Shown here: one piece after another, positions 26,381 to 33,783 of the stretch
Layout: each line of letters opens with the position of its first letter
Position numbering within the stretch: position 1 is the first letter of the stretch
Assembly: GCA_002331385.1 (NCBI GenBank)
Contig: DCYB01000013.1
Span: 1-64,000 of the forward strand
Direction: 5' to 3'
Origin: Comamonadaceae bacterium UBA2121
GTDB taxonomy: Bacteria > Pseudomonadota > Gammaproteobacteria > Burkholderiales > Burkholderiaceae_C
DNA: 64,000 nt
Notes under the pieces: model-generated
What the model was told of the DNA's origin: nothing
The model's database searches: none
What the model saw: the letters and a program-made list of their open reading frames with translations, nothing else
Program-made: the position numbers and the translations under genes

Positions 26381-28186
26381 TTAGAACGTGCGGACCTTGG
26401 GAGGCACGCTTTCCACGGTCAGGGGCTGCAGGTTCACCGGCTTGTAGTACAGGCTGTTGTCGCTGCTGTTCCACAGGGTGTGCTTGAGCCATTCCTTGTC
26501 GTTGCGGCCGAGCGGGAAGTTCGGGTCATCAGCCGGGTGCTCGTAGTCGTACACGGTGTGTGCGCCGCGGCATTCGTGACGGGCTGCTGCCGAGGTCATG
26601 GTGGCCTGGGCGACTTCCATCAGGTTGTCCACTTCCAGCGCTTCCATGCGCGCGGTGTTCCACACCTTGGACTTGTCCTTGAGGGTGATGGAGCCGATGC
26701 GCTCGCGCAGTGCGTTGATCTTGACCACGCCTTCGTCCATGCCCGCTTGCGTGCGGAACACGCCAGCGTGCTGCTGCATGGCAGCGCGGATGTCGTTGGC
26801 GATGTCCTGTGCGTAGGTGCCTTCGGTGGAGTTTTCCAGCTCGTTGAGGCGTGCCAGCGTGCGGTCGGCAGCGTCGGCGGGCACTTCGTGGTGGTCGCCG
26901 TAGCTGTTGACGAACTGCACGATGTGCTTGCCGGCAGACTTGCCGAACACCAGCAGGTCGAGCAGCGAGTTCGTGCCCAGGCGGTTGGCGCCGTGCACGG
27001 AAACGCAGGAGCACTCGCCCACGGCGTACAGGCCGTTGACGACCTGGTTTTGCTCGCCATCCCACACCACGACCTGGCCGTGGATGTTGGTGGGCACGCC
27101 GCCCATCTGGTAGTGGATGGTGGGCACCACAGGAATCGGTTCCTTGGTGATGTCCACGTTGGCGAAGTTGTGACCGATTTCTTCCACGGAAGGCAGGCGC
27201 TTGCGAATGGTGTCTGCGCCCAGGTGGTCGAGCTTCATCAGGATGTAGTCCTTGTTGGGACCGCAGCCGCGACCTTCCTTGATTTCCTGGTCCATCGAGC
27301 GCGACACGAAGTCACGCGGTGCCAGATCCTTCAGCGTGGGAGCGTAACGCTCCATGAAGCGCTCGCCTTCGCTGTTCAGCAAGATGGCGCCTTCGCCGCG
27401 GCAGCCTTCGGTCAGCAGCACGCCCGCGCCAGCCACGCCGGTGGGGTGGAACTGCCAGAACTCCATGTCCTGCAGCGGGATGCCTGCGCGTGCAGCCATG
27501 CCCAGACCGTCGCCGGTGTTGATGAAGGCGTTGGTCGATGCCTGGAAGATGCGGCCCGCACCGCCCGTGGCCAGCAGCACGGCCTTGGCGTGCAGTTCGT
27601 ACAGATCACCGGTTTCGAGTTCGAGGGCGGTCACGCCGACCACGTCGCCTTGCGAGTTACGCAGCAGGTCCAGCGCCATCCACTCCACGAAGAAGTTGGT
27701 TTTGGACTTCACGTTCTGCTGGTACAGCGTGTGCAGCATGGCGTGGCCGGTACGGTCAGCCGCTGCGCAAGCGCGTTGCACGGGCTTTTCGCCGTAGTTG
27801 GCAGTGTGACCGCCAAACGGGCGCTGGTAGATCGTGCCGTCAGGGTTGCGGTCGAACGGCATGCCGAAGTGTTCGAGTTCGATCACGACGTTGGGTGCTT
27901 CACGGCACATGAACTCGATGGCGTCCTGGTCGCCCAGCCAGTCGGAGCCCTTGATGGTGTCGTAGAAGTGGTAGTGCCAGTTGTCTTCGGCCATGTTGCC
28001 CAGCGATGCGGACACGCCACCTTGCGCTGCCACGGTGTGCGAGCGGGTGGGGAACACCTTGGACAGCGCGGCTACCGACAGTCCGGCGCGCGACAGTTCC
28101 AAAGCGGCGCGCAGACCGGAGCCGCCTGCGCCGACGATCACGACGTCAAACTTGCGTTTGGTGATATTTGCTTTTGAGTAGCTCAT
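26381..28186 (-). CDS. sdhA: Succinate dehydrogenase flavoprotein subunit
   Basis: A 601-residue flavoprotein. FAD-binding GAGGSGLRAALELSRAGL is at the N-terminus and HTVAAQGGVSASLGN carries the His to which FAD is covalently attached. The substrate-binding FHPTGVAGAGVL and the C-terminal HECRGAHTVYDYEHP are canonical. It oxidises succinate to fumarate on the cytoplasmic face of the inner membrane. It lies between sdhD and sdhB in the expected order. Confidence 0.97.
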   Translation of the reverse strand: MSYSKANITKRKFDVVIVGAGGSGLRAALELSRAGLSVAALSKVFPTRSHTVAAQGGVSASLGNMAEDNWHYHFYDTIKGSDWLGDQDAIEFMCREAPNVVIELEHFGMPFDRNPDGTIYQRPFGGHTANYGEKPVQRACAAADRTGHAMLHTLYQQNVKSKTNFFVEWMALDLLRNSQGDVVGVTALELETGDLYELHAKAVLLATGGAGRIFQASTNAFINTGDGLGMAARAGIPLQDMEFWQFHPTGVAGAGVLLTEGCRGEGAILLNSEGERFMERYAPTLKDLAPRDFVSRSMDQEIKEGRGCGPNKDYILMKLDHLGADTIRKRLPSVEEIGHNFANVDITKEPIPVVPTIHYQMGGVPTNIHGQVVVWDGEQNQVVNGLYAVGECSCVSVHGANRLGTNSLLDLLVFGKSAGKHIVQFVNSYGDHHEVPADAADRTLARLNELENSTEGTYAQDIANDIRAAMQQHAGVFRTQAGMDEGVVKINALRERIGSITLKDKSKVWNTARMEALEVDNLMEVAQATMTSAAARHECRGAHTVYDYEHPADDPNFPLGRNDKEWLKHTLWNSSDNSLYYKPVNLQPLTVESVPPKVRTF

Positions 28187-28220
28187 TCTTTTCTTTCAAT
28201 CGCGGAGACTTCGGGGCAGC

Positions 28221-28586
28221 TCACAGACGCCACAGAACCTGGAACGCCCAGCCTGCACAGCCGACCAGCCAGACAATGGTGAAAATACTCAGGACCAGAC
28301 GCAGACCGGCAGCGGGCACGTAGTCCATCCACACGTCGCGCACGCCAACCCATGCGTGCCAGATCAGCGAGATGATCACGCCGAAGGTCAGGAATTTCAT
28401 CCACTGGGGGGCGAAGGCGCCAGCCCAGGTGTCGTAGCCGATGGGGCCACTAGAGAGCAGTACACGTGCCAGCAGCACGATGGTGAAGAGTGCCATCAGC
28501 ACTGCAGTGGCGCGCTGCACCAGCCAGTCGCGGATGCCATAGTGCGCGCCGACGACGATGCGCTTGGGGCCGTAGTTCACGGACAT
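28221..28586 (-). CDS. sdhD: Succinate dehydrogenase membrane anchor subunit SdhD
   Basis: A 121-residue protein with three hydrophobic segments. The N-terminal NYGPKRIVVGAHYGIRDWLVQRAT is typical of betaproteobacterial SdhD, and HAWVGVRDVWMDYV provides the haem-side residues and the quinone-site Asp-Tyr pair. It forms with SdhC the haem b and ubiquinone site. It is followed by sdhA after 34 bp. Confidence 0.93.
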   Translation of the reverse strand: MSVNYGPKRIVVGAHYGIRDWLVQRATAVLMALFTIVLLARVLLSSGPIGYDTWAGAFAPQWMKFLTFGVIISLIWHAWVGVRDVWMDYVPAAGLRLVLSIFTIVWLVGCAGWAFQVLWRL

Positions 28587-28623
28587 TTTCGTTTTCCTTA
28601 TCGTATGGAGAAGAGATGGCCGA

Positions 28624-29046
28624 TCAGTACAGGCCGAACAGCTTTGCGCCCAGAGCGATGGTCAGCAGCAGGCTGATCACGAAGCAGGCGAGAGCGGAAG
28701 ACTTGCCGAACTCCTTGGTCACCATGTGATGGTTCACGTCCATCAGCAGGTGGCGCACACCGGCGCAGAAGTGGTGCAGGTAGGCCCAGATCAGGGCCAG
28801 GCACACGAGCTTGGCGAGCCAGCCCCAGGTACCGACGAATACCGAAGTGAAGGCGCCAAACGAGATTTCCGACGACAGCGATTTGTCGAACATCCAGATG
28901 ACGAATGGCAGCAGGAAGAACATGATCATGCCGCTCACGCGGTGCATGATCGATAACTTGGCCGCCACCGGCAATCGGTAGGTCGGGAGGTCCGTGAATA
29001 CGTTGATATTGCGGAACTCAGGCCGCGTTTTGGCTTGCTCTGTCAT
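28624..29046 (-). CDS. sdhC: Succinate dehydrogenase cytochrome b556 subunit SdhC
   Basis: A 140-residue anchor subunit with three helices. The signature SIMHRVSGMIMFFLLP and the haem-binding HHFCAGVRHLLMD are both present. The first gene of the sdhCDAB-sdhE-gltA run, it is preceded by a 127-bp gap separating it from the co-directional GntR gene. That gap must hold the sdh promoter, but no clear element could be assigned. Confidence 0.95.
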   Translation of the reverse strand: MTEQAKTRPEFRNINVFTDLPTYRLPVAAKLSIMHRVSGMIMFFLLPFVIWMFDKSLSSEISFGAFTSVFVGTWGWLAKLVCLALIWAYLHHFCAGVRHLLMDVNHHMVTKEFGKSSALACFVISLLLTIALGAKLFGLY

Positions 29047-29173
29047 GTCAAAGATGCTTTCGTGGATGTAACTGCGTTGTAATCGCGGATGCGGTCAACC
29101 CAAAATTCTATTGCAACGCAATGTGTGCGGGTTGTGGTGAATGCTTATTCCACACTGCGGTGTTAGCTGGATG

Positions 29174-29965
29174 TCAGCTCAGCGAATTGTGATAGTGGTG
29201 TGTGTCGGTACGGTACAGCGCTTTTCGTAACTCCATTGGAACATCGTTGTAGGTGTAGGCGAGTCGCTCCACAGACAGCAGGGGCGTCTGCGCAGAGACC
29301 CGCAGCAAGCTGGCCTGTTCCGCGTCTGGCAGGACCGCGCGGATTTTTTCTTCGGCCCGCACCATGCGTACTCCGTAGTCCAGCTCGAACATGGCGTATG
29401 TCGGGCCCTGGTACTCTGCCATTTGCTCGGCGGTCAGTCCCTTGAAGGCCTGCCCCGGTAGCCAGATATCTTCCAGAATGGATGGAACGCCTGCAAAAGA
29501 CAGGATGCGCCGCGCCTGAATGATGGGGTCTCCCGTGCGCAAATTGAGCATGCGCGCGACTTCTGCCGCTGCGCGTGTGCGCTTGCATTCAAGAATGGTG
29601 CGTTGTGCCGGCCCTTCCTCGCGCGCGTCCCCGGTGTCAGGAACCAGCTTGAGGAAGCGATACTGTACTTGCCGTTCTGCGTGTGTAGCGACAAAAGTCC
29701 CTTTGCCTTGACGTCGGACAAGCAGGTTCTCGGCCGCAAGCTCATCAATCGCCTTGCGCACCGTGCCCTGACTCACGCGAAAACGCGCTGCCAGGTCCAT
29801 TTCGCTGGGGATCACTTCGCCCGGCTTCCACTCGCCATGCTGCAAGCTGTGCAGGATCAGCCCCTTGATTTGCTGGTATAGGGGGCTGAATGCAGGGGTC
29901 GAAACGCTGCTTGCCCCTGCGCTCGCGGACTGGGTGGGGGAAGAGGGTGTCGAGGAAGAGGCCAT
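29174..29965 (-). CDS. GntR/HutC-type transcriptional regulator
   Basis: A 263-residue regulator. After a Ser-rich lead of about 25 residues, a winged HTH spans about 27-95 (LYQQIKGLILHSLQHGEWKP, then MDLAARFRVSQGTVRKAIDE with LAAENLLVRRQGKGTFV). Residues about 115-260 form the UTRA-like ligand-binding domain (DPIIQARRILSFAGVPSILE). It is transcribed divergently from mdh and ahead of sdhC, so it is likely a regulator of TCA-cycle genes; the ligand is not evident. Confidence 0.88.
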   Translation of the reverse strand: MASSSTPSSPTQSASAGASSVSTPAFSPLYQQIKGLILHSLQHGEWKPGEVIPSEMDLAARFRVSQGTVRKAIDELAAENLLVRRQGKGTFVATHAERQVQYRFLKLVPDTGDAREEGPAQRTILECKRTRAAAEVARMLNLRTGDPIIQARRILSFAGVPSILEDIWLPGQAFKGLTAEQMAEYQGPTYAMFELDYGVRMVRAEEKIRAVLPDAEQASLLRVSAQTPLLSVERLAYTYNDVPMELRKALYRTDTHHYHNSLS

Positions 29966-30021
29966 GCCGATGGTGGGGCTCCGGGCGTGCTGAGGGTTGA
30001 ACTTTCAGCGGGACATTCTAT

Positions 30022-30033
30022 CTTATATAAGAC
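30022..30033. promoter_or_regulatory. Candidate operator of the GntR regulator
   Basis: TCTTATATAAGA is a perfect 12-bp palindrome in the 204-bp gap between the GntR gene and mdh. A second half-site-like ATAAGAC follows immediately (30035-30041). Such TA-centred palindromes suit GntR/HutC dimers. Location near the regulator start suggests autoregulation as well as control of mdh. Confidence 0.55.
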
Positions 30034-30169
30034 ATAAGACAAATTGACCCTGTCCAGTATTCAGCGGTAAACTCGGAGGTTGTTATTGCGGGGCACGGGC
30101 TGCATTTGTGAAGCTGGCTGGTGCATCCTGGCACCAACACTGTTTTCACACTTTTTTGGAGTTCTATTC

Positions 30170-31156
30170 ATGAGCAAAAAGCCCGTCCGCGTTGCCGTTA
30201 CAGGCGCTGCTGGTCAAATCGGTTACGCACTGTTGTTCCGCATTGCTTCCGGCGAAATGCTGGGCAAGGACCAGCCAGTCATTCTGCAGTTGCTCGAAAT
30301 TCCTGACGAAAAGGCTCAGAATGCGCTCAAGGGCGTGATCATGGAGCTTGAAGACTGCGCCTTCCCGCTGCTGGCAGGCATCGAAGCCCACAGCGACCCG
30401 ATGCAGGCGTTCAAGGACACCGACTACGCGCTGCTCGTGGGTGCCCGTCCTCGCGGCCCCGGCATGGAACGTGCCGACCTGCTGGCTGCCAACGCACAGA
30501 TCTTCACGGCGCAAGGCAAGGCACTGAACGCAGTGGCTTCGCGCAACGTGAAGGTGCTGGTGGTCGGCAACCCCGCCAACACCAACGCCTACATCGCCAT
30601 GAAGTCGGCTCCCGACCTGCCAGCGAAGAACTTCACTGCCATGCTGCGCCTGGACCACAACCGCGCCGCATCGCAACTGGCCGCCAAGGGTGGCTTCAAG
30701 GTCGGCGACATCCGCAAGCTGACCGTGTGGGGCAACCACTCGCCCACGATGTACGCGGACTACCGTTTCGCCACCGTGGACGGCAAGTCGGTCAAGGACA
30801 TGATCAACGACCAGGAATGGAACAAGGACGTGTTCCTGCCCACCGTGGGCAAGCGCGGCGCGGCCATCATCGCTGCACGTGGCCTGTCGTCGGCTGCCTC
30901 GGCTGCCAACGCCGCCATCGACCACATGCGCGACTGGGCGCTGGGCTCCAAGGGTGAGTGGGTCACTATGGGCGTGCCATCCAATGGCGAATACGGCATC
31001 CCTGCCGGCATCGTGTTCGGTTTCCCGGTCACGACAGAAAACGGCGAGTACAAGATCGTTGAAGGTCTGGACATCGACGCTTTCTCGCAAGAGTGCATCA
31101 ACAAGACGCTGGCTGAGCTGCAAGGCGAACAGGACGGCGTGAAGCACCTGCTGTAA
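30170..31156 (+). CDS. mdh: Malate dehydrogenase
   Basis: A 328-residue NAD-dependent malate dehydrogenase. The Rossmann motif VTGAAGQIGYALLFRIASG, the substrate arginines in GARPRGPGMER, the GNPANTNAYIA loop and the catalytic His in VWGNHSPTMYADY are in place. The length and GAAGQIGY start fit the proteobacterial/cytosolic-like type of betaproteobacteria. The ATG at 30170 (MSKKPVRVAV) is chosen; the longer open frame has no support. It begins the rightward half of the TCA-gene block. Confidence 0.97.
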   Translation: MSKKPVRVAVTGAAGQIGYALLFRIASGEMLGKDQPVILQLLEIPDEKAQNALKGVIMELEDCAFPLLAGIEAHSDPMQAFKDTDYALLVGARPRGPGMERADLLAANAQIFTAQGKALNAVASRNVKVLVVGNPANTNAYIAMKSAPDLPAKNFTAMLRLDHNRAASQLAAKGGFKVGDIRKLTVWGNHSPTMYADYRFATVDGKSVKDMINDQEWNKDVFLPTVGKRGAAIIAARGLSSAASAANAAIDHMRDWALGSKGEWVTMGVPSNGEYGIPAGIVFGFPVTTENGEYKIVEGLDIDAFSQECINKTLAELQGEQDGVKHLL

Positions 31157-31179
31157 TCAGTCGGTCACCGTTGTCCACC

Positions 31180-31956
31180 ATGCAAGACTGGAACCCCCAG
31201 CTCTACAGCCGCTACGAGGACGAGCGCACGCGCCCGGCCCGCGAGCTGTTGGCGCGGGTGCCGCTGACAGATCCATCCGTGGTGGTGGATCTGGGCTGTG
31301 GCCCGGGGAATTCCACCGAGCTGCTGGTTGCGCGATACCCCCGGGCGCGCGTGATCGGCGTGGACAACTCCAAAGCCATGCTGGACAGCGCCCAAAATTG
31401 GTTGCCCAGCGTGGATTTTGTCGCTGCTGACATTGCTGATTGGGTGCCCGACGTGGCACCCAATCTCATTTATGCGAACGCAGCGCTGCAATGGGTGGGT
31501 GATCACGAAGTGCTCATTCCACGCCTCTTCGGGTCGTTGGCCCCCGGCGGCGTGCTGGCGGTGCAGATGCCCGACAACCGCGCCGAGCCGACCCATCACC
31601 ACATGCGTGCGCTGGCGGACGAGTCGCCCTATAAGGCGGCGATCGGCGACAGCAGTGCGGTGCGCACCGACTTGCTCCGCATTCAGCAGTATTACGACCT
31701 GCTCGCGCGTGACGCGGCGCAGGTGGATGTGTGGCACACGGTGTACCAGCATCCGATGGACTCGGCGGCATCCATTGTCGAATGGGTGCGTGGAACGGGT
31801 CTGAAACCTTTTGTCGATCCGCTCACGGACACGCTCAGAGCGCAGTTTCTGGCCAGTTACGAGCAGCGCATTGATTCCGAATATCCCGTGCGCAGCGACG
31901 GCAAGCGATTGCTGGCCTTCCCGCGCATGTTCATTGTTGCCCAGCGTCCTGCATGA
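31180..31956 (+). CDS. tam: Trans-aconitate 2-methyltransferase
   Basis: A 258-residue SAM-dependent methyltransferase. The SAM-binding motif VVDLGCGPGNSTELL and the later IYANAALQWVGDHE, ALQMPDN-like region and HHHMRALADES match Tam proteins. Tam methylates trans-aconitate, an inhibitory by-product of aconitase, which fits the acnB gene 1.8 kb downstream. A TTG at 31171 is an alternative start; ATG 31180 is preferred. The stop overlaps the next gene by ATGA. Confidence 0.9.
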   Translation: MQDWNPQLYSRYEDERTRPARELLARVPLTDPSVVVDLGCGPGNSTELLVARYPRARVIGVDNSKAMLDSAQNWLPSVDFVAADIADWVPDVAPNLIYANAALQWVGDHEVLIPRLFGSLAPGGVLAVQMPDNRAEPTHHHMRALADESPYKAAIGDSSAVRTDLLRIQQYYDLLARDAAQVDVWHTVYQHPMDSAASIVEWVRGTGLKPFVDPLTDTLRAQFLASYEQRIDSEYPVRSDGKRLLAFPRMFIVAQRPA

Positions 31957-32972
31957 CCACTTTCGACTCCAGCGTCCATCCCGCCACCGTCCTGCTGGAT
32001 GCCCAGGCAGGGCAGCAGTCCATTCCCGTCTGTGACCATTACAGCGGCGTGGAGGCGCGCATGCGCAAGAGCCTGCAACTGCAGCAGGAGATGCGCGAGG
32101 AGTTGGGCCATTGCGTGTTCGACGTCACGCTCGACTGCGAAGACGGCGCTCCCGTGGGTCTGGAGCGTGAGCACGCCGCGCTGGTCGCGCAACTGGCGCG
32201 CGAAGCGGCGCATGGCGCCCGTGTAGCTGCGCGCGTGCACACCGTCGATCATCCGGCGTTTGCCAACGACATCGCCACCATTGCGGGCGAAGCGTGGGAC
32301 AAGCTCTGCCACATCATGCTCCCCAAGGTGGAGACCGTGGACGACGTCGAAGTGGCCGTGCGCGCACTCGATGCCGCTGGTGCGCGTGACCTGCCGCTGC
32401 ATGCCCTGATCGAATCGCCTGCAGCGGTACATCGGGCGTTTGACATCGCATCGCACCCGCGCATCCAGAGTTTGAGCTTCGGACTGATGGATTTTGTGTC
32501 TGCCCATGGTGGCGCCATTCCCTCGGCGGGCATGACGTCGGCGGGGCAGTTCGAGCACCCACTGGTGGTGCGCGCCAAGCTGGAGATCGCCTCTGCCTGC
32601 CACGCGCACGGCAAGGTGCCGTCCCACTGTGTGGTCACCGAATTCAGCAATACCGATGCCATGCAGGCGGCGGCGCGCAAGGCCAGTCGTGAATTGGGTT
32701 ACACGCGCATGTGGAGTATCCATCCGGCGCAGATTCGCCCGATTCTGGCGGCGCTCGCCCCGGATGATGCAGAAATCATACGCGCCGCCCGCATTATTTC
32801 GGACGCCATCGCCGCTGAATGGGCCCCCATCAGCGAAGATGGAGTCTTGCATGACCGCGCCAGCTATCGCTATTTTTGGCAAGTGTTGGAGCGTGCTCAC
32901 CAAACCGGACGGACGCTGCCCGATGCAGCAAAAGCCTGGTTTGTAACAAGCAGTGGCACAACCGCAACGTAA
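31953..32972 (+). CDS. HpcH/HpaI aldolase / citrate lyase beta-like CoA lyase
   Basis: A 339-residue TIM-barrel lyase of the CitE-like/malyl-CoA lyase family. Mg-binding acidic residues are seen in LDCEDGAP and LPKVETVDDVEVAV, and SFGLMDFVSAHGGAIPS matches the C-terminal active-site side. Such enzymes cleave or form 3-hydroxyacyl-CoA thioesters such as L-malyl-CoA or citramalyl-CoA; the substrate here is unknown. The start ATG overlaps the tam stop, so the two genes are translationally coupled. A member of this family in a TCA cluster is usual in Burkholderiales. Confidence 0.85.
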   Translation: MTTFDSSVHPATVLLDAQAGQQSIPVCDHYSGVEARMRKSLQLQQEMREELGHCVFDVTLDCEDGAPVGLEREHAALVAQLAREAAHGARVAARVHTVDHPAFANDIATIAGEAWDKLCHIMLPKVETVDDVEVAVRALDAAGARDLPLHALIESPAAVHRAFDIASHPRIQSLSFGLMDFVSAHGGAIPSAGMTSAGQFEHPLVVRAKLEIASACHAHGKVPSHCVVTEFSNTDAMQAAARKASRELGYTRMWSIHPAQIRPILAALAPDDAEIIRAARIISDAIAAEWAPISEDGVLHDRASYRYFWQVLERAHQTGRTLPDAAKAWFVTSSGTTAT

Positions 32973-33029
32973 ATCGGTTATTTTTATGGTTTTGCCCTGT
33001 TTTATGTTTTCTCTCAAGTAGGAGTCGCC

Positions 33030-33635
33030 ATGAAGACCCTCATCACCACAGCACTGATTCTGTTGGCCCCCACCATTGCCCTGGCTCAGGGTGCTACTCC
33101 CGCGAAGGCAACCGCCAAGCCTGCGGCCAAGGCGACTCCCGCCAAGAAGACGACGACTGCTAAGTCTGCGCCCAAGAAGAAGACCACCACGGCCAAAGCT
33201 CCGGCAAAGGCCTCGAGCAGCCGCGTGCAGCTCAAGAGTGCTGCTTCCCAGGTCGCCACCGGCTTCATTGCCGCAGAAGCTGCGCTCACCACCGACGAAC
33301 TGGCAGTGGCCGATCGTGTGGAAACCGGCCGCATTCCCTGCGAGCTGGGTGCGTACGTATCTATCGAAAAAGACGTGAACTCGCCCGGCCGCTTCAATGT
33401 GGAAGGCAAGGGTTTCAAATACCACATGCAGCCTGTCGTGACATCGACCGGTGCCGTGCGTCTGGAAGACCAGAAGGCGGGCGCCGTCTGGGTCCAGATT
33501 GCCAACAAATCCATGCTGTTGAACCAGAAACTGGGCCAGCGCATGGCAGACGAATGCATGACGCCGCAGCAAGTGACTGTGGCGGAAGCCATGAAGCGCA
33601 ACCCCACCGTTTTGTTCGACAACCCGAACAAATAA
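33030..33635 (+). CDS. Secreted Lys/Ala/Thr-rich conserved hypothetical protein
   Basis: A 201-residue protein with a signal peptide (MKTLITTALILLAPTIALAQ, cleavage predicted after ALA). Residues about 22-66 are a low-complexity basic tract built of repeated KKTTTAK and PAKA units, like a histone H1 tail. Residues about 70-201 form a globular domain with two cysteines (PCELGAYV and DECMTPQQ) that may pair in the periplasm. I do not recognise the domain. It lies between the CoA lyase and acnB on the same strand and is preceded by TAGGAG. Confidence 0.75.
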   Translation: MKTLITTALILLAPTIALAQGATPAKATAKPAAKATPAKKTTTAKSAPKKKTTTAKAPAKASSSRVQLKSAASQVATGFIAAEAALTTDELAVADRVETGRIPCELGAYVSIEKDVNSPGRFNVEGKGFKYHMQPVVTSTGAVRLEDQKAGAVWVQIANKSMLLNQKLGQRMADECMTPQQVTVAEAMKRNPTVLFDNPNK

Positions 33636-33783
33636 CAGAACCACCCCGCGCCGCCGATTCGTTCGGCGGTGGACAGCCGGCATTGGCGTCGTTGCCACCC
33701 GTTGTGAGCGGTGTGGTTAGCGCAAGCCATGCCGGTTTGTGTCGCCCCATTATCAAAAACCAAAACCTTCTGGAGAAGTAGAC

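Noticed and set aside
25706..28177. Very long open frame on the plus strand opposite sdhB-sdhA
   Set aside because: It is antisense to two certain genes and translates to a His/Val-rich composition typical of shadow frames in GC-rich DNA; no family resemblance.
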